Of a stretch of DNA of 64,000 nucleotides, positions 36,454 through 48,272 are shown piece by piece (the first letter of the stretch is position 1; each line of letters starts with the position of its first letter). A model generated the notes under the pieces. It had not been told where the DNA came from, did no database searches, and saw only the letters and a program-made list of their open reading frames with translations. Made by a program: the position numbers and the translations under genes. Source of the stretch: Chrysomallon squamiferum (taxonomy: Eukaryota > Mollusca > Gastropoda > Neomphalida > Peltospiridae). The stretch is taken from assembly GCA_012295275.1 (NCBI GenBank), contig CM022665.1, positions 20,258,150 through 20,322,149 of the forward strand. Reading direction: 5' to 3'.

Positions 36454-39373
36454 ATCTTATAAATAAAAACTCAGTAGAAATGACTAACTTTGTTTTCACA
36501 GGTGTAAACTGAAAAACAAAAACACATCTCAGTATTAGTTATGCACTGTCATCAGTATGAAATGTATCATAGTGAATGTAATTATAATTAAATATTTAAA
36601 AAAAAAAAAAAAATTAAATACATAATTAAATTAAAATGTTTATATAACAACAACTACATTGAATAAAATTATTATTATTATTATAATTATTATTATTATT
36701 ATTTCTTTGATTGCTTTGGGTGTATTTGTGTGGGTATGTGGGGTTTTTTTTTTTTGTTATTTGTTTTATTTTTTAATAAGTTACAAATATATTCAATTTA
36801 ATGTCGACATTGTTACTAATTTATTAAATGTAAAACTTTTATTTAGTTTTCCTATCAAATATTAAAACAAAAATTGAATATGAAAGTACGAAAGATTAAA
36901 ATGAGTCAAATTTAGTCGTTATCAAATCATTATGATTATCTGATTATGATTGTCATGATCATTTATTAATAAAACATACGTTTTTATTATAATTTTTTCC
37001 CCTGAAATAAAGTACTAGATATCCTGTATTAATTCGTAAAACATTGACTGAAATTTAAAGTATGTATCAAAATATAAAAGGAGTAAAGTAAAAACATATA
37101 ACGTACCTCAAACTTTACTTACTTCGTAATATAGAAATCAGAAGGGAAATTTTTCTAGGGGAAATCCCATTTGTTAATCTCAACATTTCATTGGATAAAA
37201 TAAACGACGGTAGAAATAGAGACTATTACTTCTCTGTTGTATGGAGTTTCTTGTCTGTTAAGCGATCCATCAAAATGCTTGTTTTCTATTTTTAGTTAGT
37301 TTTTATACTAATAACTGAGAAAAGCAAATCTGTTTAACATTCAGTTAACAAAACTTATGTACAATAATAATATTTATTAGTTTATTTATTTTAAAATATA
37401 TGTAAGTACAAATCTTATTATAATTTTTACGTTTTTCTTTCTTGTTTTGTTTGTCTTCATCTATTTTAATTATTTTTCTTTTTGTTGTTTTTAGTCCAGA
37501 ATAATTCTGAATTTATTTGTATTAAATTTTAATTTCCAGTTAGATCTTTGTACTACAGGTCTACGTCACTTAATTTTTATTTTATTTTATTATTTCTTTT
37601 TATCATAAAGTTACATTTTCATAGATTCCAAATACATATTTCGGTTTTCGGATATAGGAGAAAAGGTTAGATCGCAGTAATGATAACATAGATATATGTT
37701 ATTAAGCTGTAGATAAAAGTTTCTTTTAGTCATCACAGTTATCTGCCCTTAACAATCGTTACATTGCATGTCTAGGTGCTAACGCAGCAGTTTTCTTTTC
37801 GTTTTTATTGTGCTGAATAATTTGGTTGGTATTACTATTTCATTGAATTATTGTTATTAGGTAAAGACTGAAACTGGGGGTAGAAAATGATTATTTCTGT
37901 GTTTAAATTGTTAGTTGTGAATTTAAAAGTCCAGTCAGTGACTGAGTCATCAGTCATGGGACAGCGCAACGATTTTGTTTCCTTGTAACTCACTAACTGT
38001 GAGTGTAAAGGGGGAAAAAAAAGAAGAAATAAGTACGCCAGAATAAAACTTGTGTTTTATATATACAAATGTACGCCTTGAAAAGTCTTGCTTCTTCATT
38101 AACAAAATAATGTTTTTGTGTTGTTATATTTCTTATTACCATAATTATAATAAATATTTTGTGAAGTGAAACTTAAAACTATTCTTATTTGAAGAAGAAT
38201 ATAGTAAAACCTTCTTTTAAAATAATAAATAATTAAATGGGCGTCATTATATATCTGATACTTTTAAATCTATGGATTAAGGGGTGGTGCCTGGATTCAG
38301 CTGCCTTGTCAGATGTTGTTGAAATTTGGACAGTGCAAGAACAAGAAAAAAGTATTTCTTTTAAGTAGTGCCATAAATAGGTAAACAAAAAAAATATATA
38401 TATATATATTTTATCTCTGTAAAATTTAGGACAAATCAACTGCATTGCCTTCCCTAACCAAAAAGATCCCATATGCCCTTATTTAAAAAGTGATTCAGTG
38501 AGAAAATATGATCATTCAGTGAATTGGTACACAGATCAATAATCTGAAGATTTGCTACTCTTGTATAGCTATATCAATAACAACCAAGCATCATAATATT
38601 AGGTTTTTCTAGTCTTGTATTCATCTTACCATATCACTGTCACATATAAACATTAATAATTGTTTCAGTAATCTACTATTTTATAATAAACATGCTGTCT
38701 CTGAATGTTAATACTTCATAATCAGTATTATCTAAATGAGTAAAAATGTGGATGTTTGAATAAATGTTCAATTATAGATATTTATTTTTTTATTATTTAT
38801 TTAGTAGTTTTATATATTTTTTTTATTTTATAGATGTCTGCTCTTAAAGTAGATAAACAGGGTATAGTTTTGTGTAACAGTTTTGTGGAATTTTATCCGT
38901 AACTGTAGAAATGCTGAAGTGAAAAACATCTATTTTGAAATTTGCTAGCAGTCTGATGGTTGCTTATGTATATTGTTATTTCTGCAGTGATCTGAAAATC
39001 ATTTTCATTGTATTGATAAAAAAAAAAATTAATTTATTTTATTTTATTTTATTTTATTTTTTCTACAATCACATCTTACGTTGTGGTTATTTGTTACAAA
39101 TATATATATATATGTATTCACTGTATAACAAAAAAATGTAACAATTGTAATTCAATTCAGTAGTTGTTACAGATTTGTGACATAATTTAATATGTTCATA
39201 TGTCTGTTGGTGAATATTTCTTTTTCAGCAAATCCTGCAGTATTTGTTTTATATTTTGTTAAATTAGACTTATGAGATGTATTTTATAAATGTATAATTT
39301 ATGCTTACTTGCCTATTGTTTATTATTTCTATTTATTTATTTATATGATTTTTTTTCTTTCCAGTTTTACACA
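36454..39373. other. Head-to-head intergenic region between A20 and FAAH2-like genes
   Basis: On the A20 side are a probable non-coding leader exon ending at 37107 or 37123 (minus-strand donors GTACGT and GTAAGT) and the kB motif. An AP-1 motif TGAGTCA is at 37943-37949. The rest is AT-rich, with an (ATT)n run at 36666-36700, an (AT)n run at 38393-38410 and (TTTTA)n at 39030-39060. A splice acceptor (CTTTCCAG, ending 39364) precedes the FAAH2 start codon, so that gene has an upstream leader exon that I did not locate. Confidence 0.55.
37158..37168. promoter_or_regulatory. Perfect NF-kB (kB) motif in the putative A20 promoter
   Basis: GGGGAAATCCC matches the kB consensus GGGRNWYYCC. It lies about 730 bp upstream of the A20 start codon and about 50 bp upstream of a candidate leader-exon donor (TTTGAG then GTACGT on the minus strand, exon end at 37107). 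A weaker GGGAAATTTTTC sits 14 bp away at 37144-37155, and an inverted CCAAT (ATTGG) lies at 37191-37195. Vertebrate A20 promoters carry paired kB sites. Function here is inferred. Confidence 0.6.
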
Positions 39374-42300
39374 ATGAGAGTAATACAATCATTCACTCGA
39401 AGTTTTTTGACCATCATCGGTTTCATCGTGAACCCCTTAGTAAACATCATCTACAGCATCATTTACTTTAATGATAAAAAATCTGTTCCTCCTGTCGTAA
39501 ATGAAATCTTTTTTCTAAGTGCTACGACACTTGCCAAGAAAATCCGAGCCAGACAGGTATATATAATTATTGTAATTTTATATACACACCAATCACACTC
39601 ACATGTAACAGACATGAACACATGCACACACACTCGCCAGATGCATATACTAACAGACACCAGACACAAACACAAACATACAGATAAATGTGCACACACA
39701 CTTAAATATATAGACATACATACAACATCCACCAGAAACAAATACACAACACAGATACAAACCTATATATGTAAGTAATTGTTTAAGAGAGTCAAAAAAG
39801 TAATGTAACTTTTTAAGGCAAAAGTATTTGCTGATTAATATTTAAATTGAATGTTAGAAAATGTTTAGGTAAGTAGACCATTCATCATACATACCTGACA
39901 AATTTGTACACTATGAAAATATAATTAAAAGAATTTAACAATTTCTCTTTTGAAAGGATTTTTTCCACCACATTTAGTTAGTTAGTCAGTCAGTCAGTTA
40001 GTTAGTTAGTTAAATTTGTAATTGCTGTTTAACCAAAGATTACCCAACAAAGTGCTTGTGTATGTACTTATAAGCAATTAAACCAAATATTACAATATTA
40101 ACTACAAAACTATATTATTTTCTACAAAATTATGTTAAATTATATTATTAGCAAAAAAAATTATATTATTAACTAAAAAAAAATTATGTTATTAATTACA
40201 GAATTGTATTACTGACTACAAAATTATATTAAATTTGATTATTAACTTAAAACATTATTTTCAAAGATAGTTTTAAAATAATTATTAATGTTTCTCCTAG
40301 CTGAAAGCAGTTGATGTGATGGAGTTGTTCATCAGTCGGGTGAAGCAGGTCAATCCACTCACAAATGCTGTAGTAGCCGAGCGGTATGCTGCTGCCCTGT
40401 CCGAAGCTGAAAACATAGACAACATGCTTGACCACGGCGACATTCCGGAGAGGTTCAGTGAACGTCACGCCCCACTGCTTGGAGTTCCTCTTTCAGTGAA
40501 AGAAGCCTTCGCAGTTAAAGGTTTTTCTCTCAATTACTTAAATCAATATTTTTTTTTTTTTTTTGATCTGACAGTTACTGCATCTTTTTTATTTTTTGGC
40601 ATTATTTGGTTGTGTTAATTGACATTTATTTGTGTATTTGTATATGAGTATGTATGTGTGTTTGTGAATGTGCATGTGTCTGTATTTGTCTGTTTTTGTG
40701 GCTTTCTGTGTATGTCGTGTTTGTATGTATATGTCTGTTTCTCAGACACAGTGTGTGTGTGTGTGTGTTGATTTAGCAAATTTGTTTTCATCGTGTATTA
40801 TGAGTTTATAATGTTAGTTTGTAGATAAAGTTTTATAGTGAATTGTACTGCAATAAAAGATGCATGCTGAATAACTACATTTTTATTTTTATTATTATTT
40901 AACTGATTATTGCAAAATTTATAAGCAAAAGTCTATTGATTGAAACTTTTGTTATTAGTAGTATTCAAATAAGAATTTTTATCTGTTTAATATTTGTTTT
41001 ATTTTAATTTTTTAATTTATTTTATTTTTGTTTCAGATATGCCAAATACATCAGGATTAGTTGCACGTAAAAACTGTGTTGCCACTACCAATGCTGATGT
41101 CATATCAAGGCTGCGTTGTGCTGGTGCTATCCCCTACGTGGTGACCAATATCAGTGAACTGTGCATGTGGTATGAGTCTTCTAACAACATCTACGGCAGA
41201 ACAAGAAACCCATACAACTTGAGTCGCATTGTAGGTGGAAGTTCAGGTGAGAGATATTGTGTAAAGCTAAACTTAGCATTATTTCTTTTTAATGTTTCAT
41301 CGGTTAACTATTTGTTGTAAAACTTACACATCAACCACTGCGTTATATTTGTTCTGCAGAGTTGTGGTCATTTATTTTTTAAACTAATTCTATTCATTTT
41401 CAAACTCTAATAAAAGTCAGTATTATACATTGAGATATATGAATGTTTGTAATATTTATATTTGTTTCAAGTTTTGATATATGCAGTAATTAGACTTGTT
41501 TCAGGTTGTGATGTATATAATATTAAGACTTGTTTGAAACTGCAATATATATAATATTTTAATGAATGTGTTTCAAGTTGTCATATATGTAATATTTATA
41601 CTTGTTTCACATTGTGATACATGACACTTTCAAATGTAATAATGACATTATATAATATAAAGATTATTATTTTTTTGACAGGAGGGGAGGCATGTAACAT
41701 TGCTAGTGGTGCAGCAGTGATCGGGGTGGGCTCAGATATAGGAGGAAGTATACGGATGCCATGTTTCTTCAATGGAATATATGGACACCGGTCATCAAAG
41801 GGTCAGCTATTTATAATTTATAATATCAGCTAGGTTTTGTTTGATTTTTTTCATTTCAGTTTTCAACAAAAACAAAATTTAGCTGTTTGTATAAACACAT
41901 TGTAAGCCATATGGAGAGTATGTTGTGTATAATGAGTACATTTGGTACACTGGGTATATTGAGTGTATCTAGTACATTTAGTAGGCAGAGTAAATTTACA
42001 ATACTGGTATTCTGTGTACATCTAGTACATTTAGTAAAGAAAGTAAATTAGTACATTGGGTATATTGAGTATATCTAGTACATTTAGTAGGCAGAGTAAA
42101 TTTACAATACTGGTATATTGAGTACTTGGAGTACAAGCATGTAATGCCAATTTTAATTGTTGTTAATTAAATTCTAAGTTCAATATGATTCTTAATTTCA
42201 GAACAGAACTGAGGTGAAATCTTTAATAATTTTTCATTTATTTTATTTTTATTTATTTATTTATTTTTATATTATTATTTTTTTGTCAATCTGTGCATGC

Positions 42301-44475
42301 ATCTATATATAGTATTGCTGTATGTATATTACAATGCTGTATATTTTTAGGATCGGTAAACAATGATGGACAGTACCCCCCAGCTACTGGGGGGCAGAAA
42401 GCACTGCTGTCAACGGGACCGATGTGCCGGTACTCTGAAGATCTGTTACCCATGCTTAAAGTGATGTCAGGAAACTTAGAAAGACTCCGACTGGATGAGC
42501 CAGTAAGTGTTAACTCTGTACAGTGTTTTTAATAAGATTTGTATTAAAACAGAGAACTTACACATGAAACTGTACCTCTTAAACCATGATCGTTTCAGTT
42601 TTCACTTCCCAGATAATGTACACGTGCATTGGAGTGTTTTAATCACATCTTGAAATGTTTCCCCAGTAAGTAAAAGTAAAAGTGAAAACTGAAGTAAATT
42701 AGTGAAAGTGAAAGTTAAACATTTAACTGTTTTCTAACTAAATAAGAAAAAAAAGTGTAAGAAAACATTTGTCTGTTTTGTGAAAAACTAAAACTTTAAG
42801 TTAACAGTTAACTGTAGCTGTGAAGAAACTGAAATATTACACTGGCTGTTGTAAAGAAATTGAGATATTTTACAAGTAGATGTAAAGAAACAGAGATACT
42901 TTTATGGGTAAATGTAAAGAAATTGACATATTTTACAGGTAAATGTAAAGAAATAGAGATACTTTTACTGGTAAATGTAACAAAATTGAAATATTTTACA
43001 GCTAGATATAAACAAACATATTTTACAGGTATATATAAAGAAACAGATAATTAAATGTAGATATAAAGAAACTGAGATATTTTACAGGTAGACATCAATA
43101 AACTAAGTTATTCTACAGGTACTAAATAAGAAAACTGAGAAATTTCATAGGTAGATGTAAATAAATTCATATATTTTACAGATAGATGTAAATAAACATA
43201 TTTTACAGGTAAATGTAAATAAATGGATATATTTTTTACAGGTAAATATAAATAAACTGATATATTTTACAGGTAGACATAAAGAAATTGAGATATTTTA
43301 CAATGGAAGATGATGGAGGAAGTGTTTTACTTAGCTCTGTGGACCCACAACTGAAGGCTTGTCAGAAAAAGGTACTCAAAGAATACTTGTATCATAGATA
43401 CAGCTGTATCACAGGTCCAGGTTTTTGTATCTTTTGTGGGGTGGGTTGTTCCAGTTGTATTCACCCTTTTAGTTCTAACCAGATGTTTTTCTTTTACCCA
43501 GAGACATTCACAGTCTTTTTAGCCAATCAAATATTTGATGGTTGATGTATTGTCAGTGATTTGACTCTATCTTTCAACTACAGCAGTATATGGATAATTA
43601 ATAAAGAAGATTATAAATGTAATGTTTATTATTTATCAAATCATAATGTGATTTAATAGAGTTACTGAAAGACGATATGTATATTAATTTTTTTTTTTTT
43701 TAATTTCCAGGCTGTAAGGTATTTACAATAAATCTCTTGACACCATGTTTGAAAAATCACTTCAACAGTATTTGAATATTTTATAAATAAGATTATCAAT
43801 GTGATATTTATTATTTATTGAATCTTAGTCTCATTTTGCAGTGTTATTGAAATAGGACTGTGTTTTTTCTTTTTTAATTTCCAGGCTGTCAGATATTTAG
43901 AGAAGTCTCTTGATATTAACGTCATCCCTGTTCACATTCGACGTATGAAATACAGTCTAGAGATGTGGTCAGCTAAAATGGCCACTGGTAAGGGAACAGC
44001 ATTCTCTGTGCTGATGGCTGAAGAAAAAAGTTCGGTGAACTGTTTCCTTGAGTTACTCAAATGGATGGTTGGACGTTCGGACCACACTCTGCCAGCAATT
44101 GGACTTGGGATGATGGAACATCTTGACTGTCTTGTTAAACATCAACACCCTCAGTTCCTGCACATGCTCGACCTGCTGGAAAAGGAGGTGCAGGAGTTGC
44201 TAGGAGACAACGGAATACTCCTGTATCCTACACACCCATCTGTGGCTCCTTACCACAACCAGCCCCTTCTCACTCCGTTCAACTTTGCATACACAGGCAT
44301 ATTCAACGCCCTCGGCCTTCCTGTCACACAGTGTCCACTTGGACTCAGTGACGATGGTTTGCCACTCGGCTTTCAGATTGTTGGTTCATTGAACAATGAC
44401 AGACACACAATAGCTGTAGCCAGGCACTTAGAGTTGGGGCTTACTGGGTGGGTACCTCCAGGCCAGAGTGATTAG
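39374..44475 (+). CDS. FAAH2: Fatty-acid amide hydrolase 2-like amidase, 7 exons, 524 aa
   Basis: The exons are 39374-39556, 40301-40520, 41037-41246, 41682-41801, 42351-42502, 43273-43371 and 43885-44475, with GT/AG borders and consistent phases. The length is close to human FAAH2 (532). Residues 1-40 have a hydrophobic N-terminal segment (FLTIIGFIVNPLVNIIYSII), probably a membrane anchor. The amidase-signature triad is complete: Lys128 in LSVKEAF, Ser203 in GGSSGGEA, and nucleophile Ser227 in GSDIGGSIR. Exon 7 has the family blocks YPTHPSVAP, FNFAYTGIFNALGLPVTQCPLG and GLPLGFQIV. The enzyme would hydrolyse fatty-acid primary amides and N-acyl ethanolamines (endocannabinoid-like lipids) at membranes or lipid droplets. 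Its introns are unusual: exon-edge copies fill intron 5 and intron 6. AATAAA at 45705-45710 is a possible poly(A) signal, which would give a 3' UTR of about 1.2 kb. Confidence 0.94.
39557..40300. other. FAAH2 intron 1
   Basis: Begins with an ACACAC/ACATAC-rich low-complexity block (39580-39775). A GTTA/GTCA tetranucleotide run is at 39976-40012, and TATATTATTAACTACAAAAT-like units repeat at about 40090-40250 near the acceptor. There is no coding signal. Confidence 0.65.
41410..41640. repeat. Degenerate about 45-bp tandem repeat in FAAH2 intron 3
   Basis: TTGTTTCAAGTTTTGATATATG, TTGTTTCAGGTTGTGATGTATA, TTGTTTGAAACTGCAATATAT, TGTTTCAAGTTGTCATATATG and TTGTTTCACATTGTGATACATG are successive copies joined by AATATTTATA-like spacers. 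Confidence 0.85.
41920..42130. repeat. FAAH2 intron 4 tandem repeat
   Basis: The block TCTAGTACATTTAGTAGGCA then GAGTAAATTTACAATACTGG appears near 41970 and is repeated near 42075. A shorter version, TCTAGTACATTTAGTAAAG, lies near 42020. Sub-units of GAGTACATT/GGTACATTG occur throughout. Confidence 0.85.
42813..43302 (+). repeat. About 15-copy, 31-bp minisatellite derived from the 3' splice site and start of FAAH2 exon 6
   Basis: The unit reads GGTAAATGTAAAGAAATTGA then CATATTTTACA. The last, non-repeat-looking copy is the real acceptor and the beginning of exon 6 (GTAGACATAAAGAAATTGAG then ATATTTTACA at 43273-43302). Upstream copies start at about 42813, 42844, 42875 and so on, at 27-33 bp spacing, with 70-90% apparent similarity. 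At least eight carry TTTTACAG or TTCTACAG, a usable acceptor word, at the same place as the true one. Confidence 0.93.
43583..43744 (+). pseudogene. Decayed duplicate of the FAAH2 exon 7 acceptor and exon start
   Basis: TTTTTAATTTCCAG then GCTGTAAGGTATTTACAATA at 43697-43730 parallels the true TTTTTAATTTCCAG then GCTGTCAGATATTTAGAGAA at 43871-43904. The upstream flank also matches (CAGTATATGGATAATTAATA versus CAGTATTTGAATATTTTATA, and the ATGTTTATTATTTATC-like parts). The copy would read A V R Y L Q then stop (TAA at 43729-43731), whereas the real exon continues. It is a tandem duplication of about 170-185 bp that has lost coding ability but kept a strong acceptor. Confidence 0.88.
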
Positions 44476-44930
44476 AGATGTTACGATCATTTCAGTTACA
44501 TGGGTGGGTGCAGTACTTCATGATGTAGTGATTAGGTGGATGCCACCATTCATGTTATAATGATAAGGTGGGTGCAGCATTTCATGACATGATGATGAGG
44601 TAGGTGCAGCAGTTTCTTGACAAATTCATCAAATCTTACTTAATCAGTGGGTCCATCTTTTTTTAATTTATTGAATTCCATCATGATTTTAACAAGATAT
44701 GGTGCAGCTACATAATATTAAATCTGAACTGAGTGGAGGCAAGTGATTACAAGATAAACAACATTTTTAAGTAAATGCATCTTCATGACAAATTCATCAA
44801 GTTTTGATAACGTGGGTGTATTTTCACGATATATTATTTTTAAAATGACAAAATATTTGGGTGCATTTTCACAATATATATTTTTAAAATGATCAAAATA
44901 AGTGGGTGCAATGAAATCACAGTGAATAAG
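44446..44930 (+). repeat. 3' UTR tandem repeats continuing from the FAAH2 stop codon
   Basis: The last codons and stop (CTGGGTGGGTACCTCC then AGGCCAGAGTGATTAG) resemble the downstream units TGGGTGGGTGCAGTACTTCA then TGATGTAGTGATTAG (44500-44535), GTGGATGCCACCATTCATG, GGTGGGTGCAGCATTTCATG and GGTAGGTGCAGCAGTTTC. A second array with GTGGGTGTATTTTCACGATA-like units spans 44812-44912. Confidence 0.7.
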
Positions 44931-46101
44931 CTGGGGTGGGTGGTGTCTGCTTTATGCCAGAGATCAAATGAAGAAAAAAAAAAAAAAAAAACAGAGCACA
45001 AAATCAAGTCTGTGGTAAAAACGAACCAGTCACGTTGTTGTTTTAATTACAATGTAACTTCATCGTCAACATTAAGGGACCAGATTCTTTGTTAACCAGA
45101 TACAAGGATGTTAGTGACATATCTATGTTTATTACATCTAAAAGAAAATGGTGTAGTGTGTGATATATCTTAAAAGAAATAACTCACAAATCACAATGTG
45201 CTAAAAATTATCACACAAGAGTCATCTTCCTCTGTGTTTGAGTTTTCTTAAAGTATTTTTAACTCGTAACAATTCACGTAAAAGAAAAAGGTTGTTTCGT
45301 TTTTACAAGTCATGTGACTGACTGACAGTGGTTGTTCCCTCTTTTAGGCCAATGTTAATTTCCCCATCCCTATTTATCGCCAAATACAAATACTTAAAGA
45401 ATTATTTATAATAACTAACATTTATTAATCACCACTGGTGCCATTCCACACTTTTTAAACATGTTTTTAACTGTTATGGCTTTACAAATGTTTTTGCACA
45501 ACGTTTTCTGACAAACAAATCACGGATTTAAAATTTACTGCAACATTTGAATCCTTTCATATAAGTGATGTTTCTGTCGTTCATAATTTGTTGTTGTTTT
45601 TGTTTGCTTCTTTTTTTCATACAGCATTAATTTTATATATGTATAATGTTTGCAGTTTGACGTAATATTGTTAAACTTTTTTAATTTTTCAAAATGAGTT
45701 ACAGAATAAAGTTGTTTGAAAGAAATCTGTTTCGTTAATTTGTACAGATATATATATATATATATATAGTGTTGAAAACAAAAGGCAAGAGGAATAAATA
45801 AAAATCTATTCATTTTTCCTGTGTTTGAGAACAAAAATAATTTTCCAACAAAACCGTGAGAATGTGCAGAATAGTGATAATAATATTTTATTATTACTAT
45901 ATTTATTTATTTATTTATTCACAGCACAGTTGCGATATGAAGTTATTACACAGAACAATGTTAATTAAAAAAAAAAATTGTGTAGATTTTCTATATGGGT
46001 TTCTGATGTCAGCACTTCAGGGGAAATCCCTTTAGGAAAAACCTGACTGGAAATTTTTGAATCGTACCAGTTAAAGGTTTTTAGTTATTATTTTTATTTT
46101 A

Positions 46102-46136
<35 letters not shown>

Positions 46137-46965
46137 TTTATTTTTATTTTGTTTTTAATCAACAAAGCCGAATATGACTGTATAAATTAAATAAATGTTA
46201 ATAATAAATCTATAATATTTAAAAACACGAAAATACATATGTTACCGTCTTCATGGACGGCAGAAACGAACTTTCATTTTAGTCATACAAATTAATTTAC
46301 TTGTATTGTTAATGCTGATACGTATTATGTGAATGTATGTAAATAACAAAGTTTAAACACGGAATAAATTAATAATTATTATTTAAAATAAATAAATAGT
46401 ATTTCAAGAATCTGTACTCGAATAACATTATACTAAAATATCGAGGCAATCTGATGTATGTAAAACGTTCTAGTTTATAAACTTCCCACTAAAATGATTT
46501 ATAAAAACAGTAACTTATATACATTAATATATTATTTCTACAGTTACTATTTCAAATCCACACAAAATAAAAACATATATACGGATGTTTCCACCAAAGA
46601 GGTCAGAAAAAGAAACTTAAATAAATATTAAACTGAAATCACCTACCTTACAAATATCTTCCGTCAGTGAACCTTCGATCTGCTTGAAGACTGGAGTTAT
46701 CTATTTCTGTTTAAACAGGTGTGGAGAAAAAGTATTTGTGTATTGAAACAGAATCAAACATATTAATATAAATCTTCTTCCTCGTTTGACGTTTTAAGTT
46801 TCGACGAATGAGATCTCGAGATATATACAGCTTAAACTGGGAATTTCTTGCTTCCGGGAATAGCTTATTAGATCTATAAATAATAGTTGTAATATATAAT
46901 TGTCTAATTACCTCAGTTCGTATGTTTAATTACATATTATTTGTTGTATAAATAACAGTATAAAT

Positions 46966-46998
<33 letters not shown>

Positions 46999-48216
46999 AA
47001 TAATAATAATAATAATGATAAATACAAATAATAGCATTAATAACAAACAACAATAAAAAATAAGAATAAATGACAACGACGACGACGTCGTCAACAACAA
47101 CAACAACAACAACAATATATCGAGATGAAAATTGTTCCTGTGGTGAGATGGTTTTCGTTTACCTGTGTATTCTAGATAATAACAAAAAAACACACCCCAA
47201 AAAAACCATAATTAAGCAAGAATTCGTTGTTTCATCCAGTGAATGATTCGTTCGTGGCATATCTGCTTGATTTGTCGCCTTCTCAGTACTACTACTACTA
47301 CTACTAATAATAATAATAATAATAATGAAATGCATTTAAACTAACGGCGTCCGTATTTTGGAATAAGTAAAGGTTTGATAATAAATCTAACTAAATAGTG
47401 ATTTTCTCACTTGATCTATAAGTCCTGTTTGTATAACTTTTTGCGTGTTTTAGTGTACGAGTAAAGACTTATACACACATGCAAACATATTCAAACACAC
47501 ATATACAAACAGAGATACATTCATTCATACTTAATGCAAGCATAAATGCATACACACAGACACAAACACAGACACGATCACACATGATATATATACATAC
47601 ATACTACATACACTGACATACATATATAATACACACACTCACACACACATACAATCACTCACATACATATATAATACACACACACACACACATATGTACA
47701 TAAACATACATACACAGATACACACACACGCACGCACGCACGCACTCGCTCATACATACATATACATCCCGAACCTAAATATAATTATGTTTACCAACAT
47801 ACAATTTATTATTTTTGTGGTTACTGATGGTGTTGTAGTGGTTGTTGATGATATTGTAGCGACTGTTGTTGTTACTGACGATGTTATGGTGGTTGCCATT
47901 ACTTACCCATTCATTTTTATTTATTTATTTGTTACTGATGTCATTTTAATTTCTGTTTTCTGTACCTCTTCCCCAGTTACTGTTTGATAGCAGTAGTCAG
48001 TGACCTCAACAGGTCACATGGTCAAACTAGAGTACATCTGCTTGATCTCAATAAGTTATACTGACCCGGCCAAACTCGATGGCCCATGACCTAAACACGG
48101 TAATGCCTATGTGGTTGAATGAACCCGCACGGAAAGTAATGTGTTTTATCACCTGGCACGTGGATTATTTTTAACTTTGGATATATCCGTAACAATAAAA
48201 ATAAGCATATACACAT

Positions 48217-48272
<56 letters not shown>

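Noticed and set aside
38834-38861. ATG-containing mini-exon (MSALKVDKQ) upstream of FAAH2
   Set aside because: Its phase does not join the FAAH2 reading frame, and AT-rich sequence gives such short open segments by chance.
3970-48085. A shared 15-mer CCAAACTCGATGGCC at 3970 and 48070
   Set aside because: One 15-bp match between two places in 64 kb is near chance expectation, and the flanks do not match.
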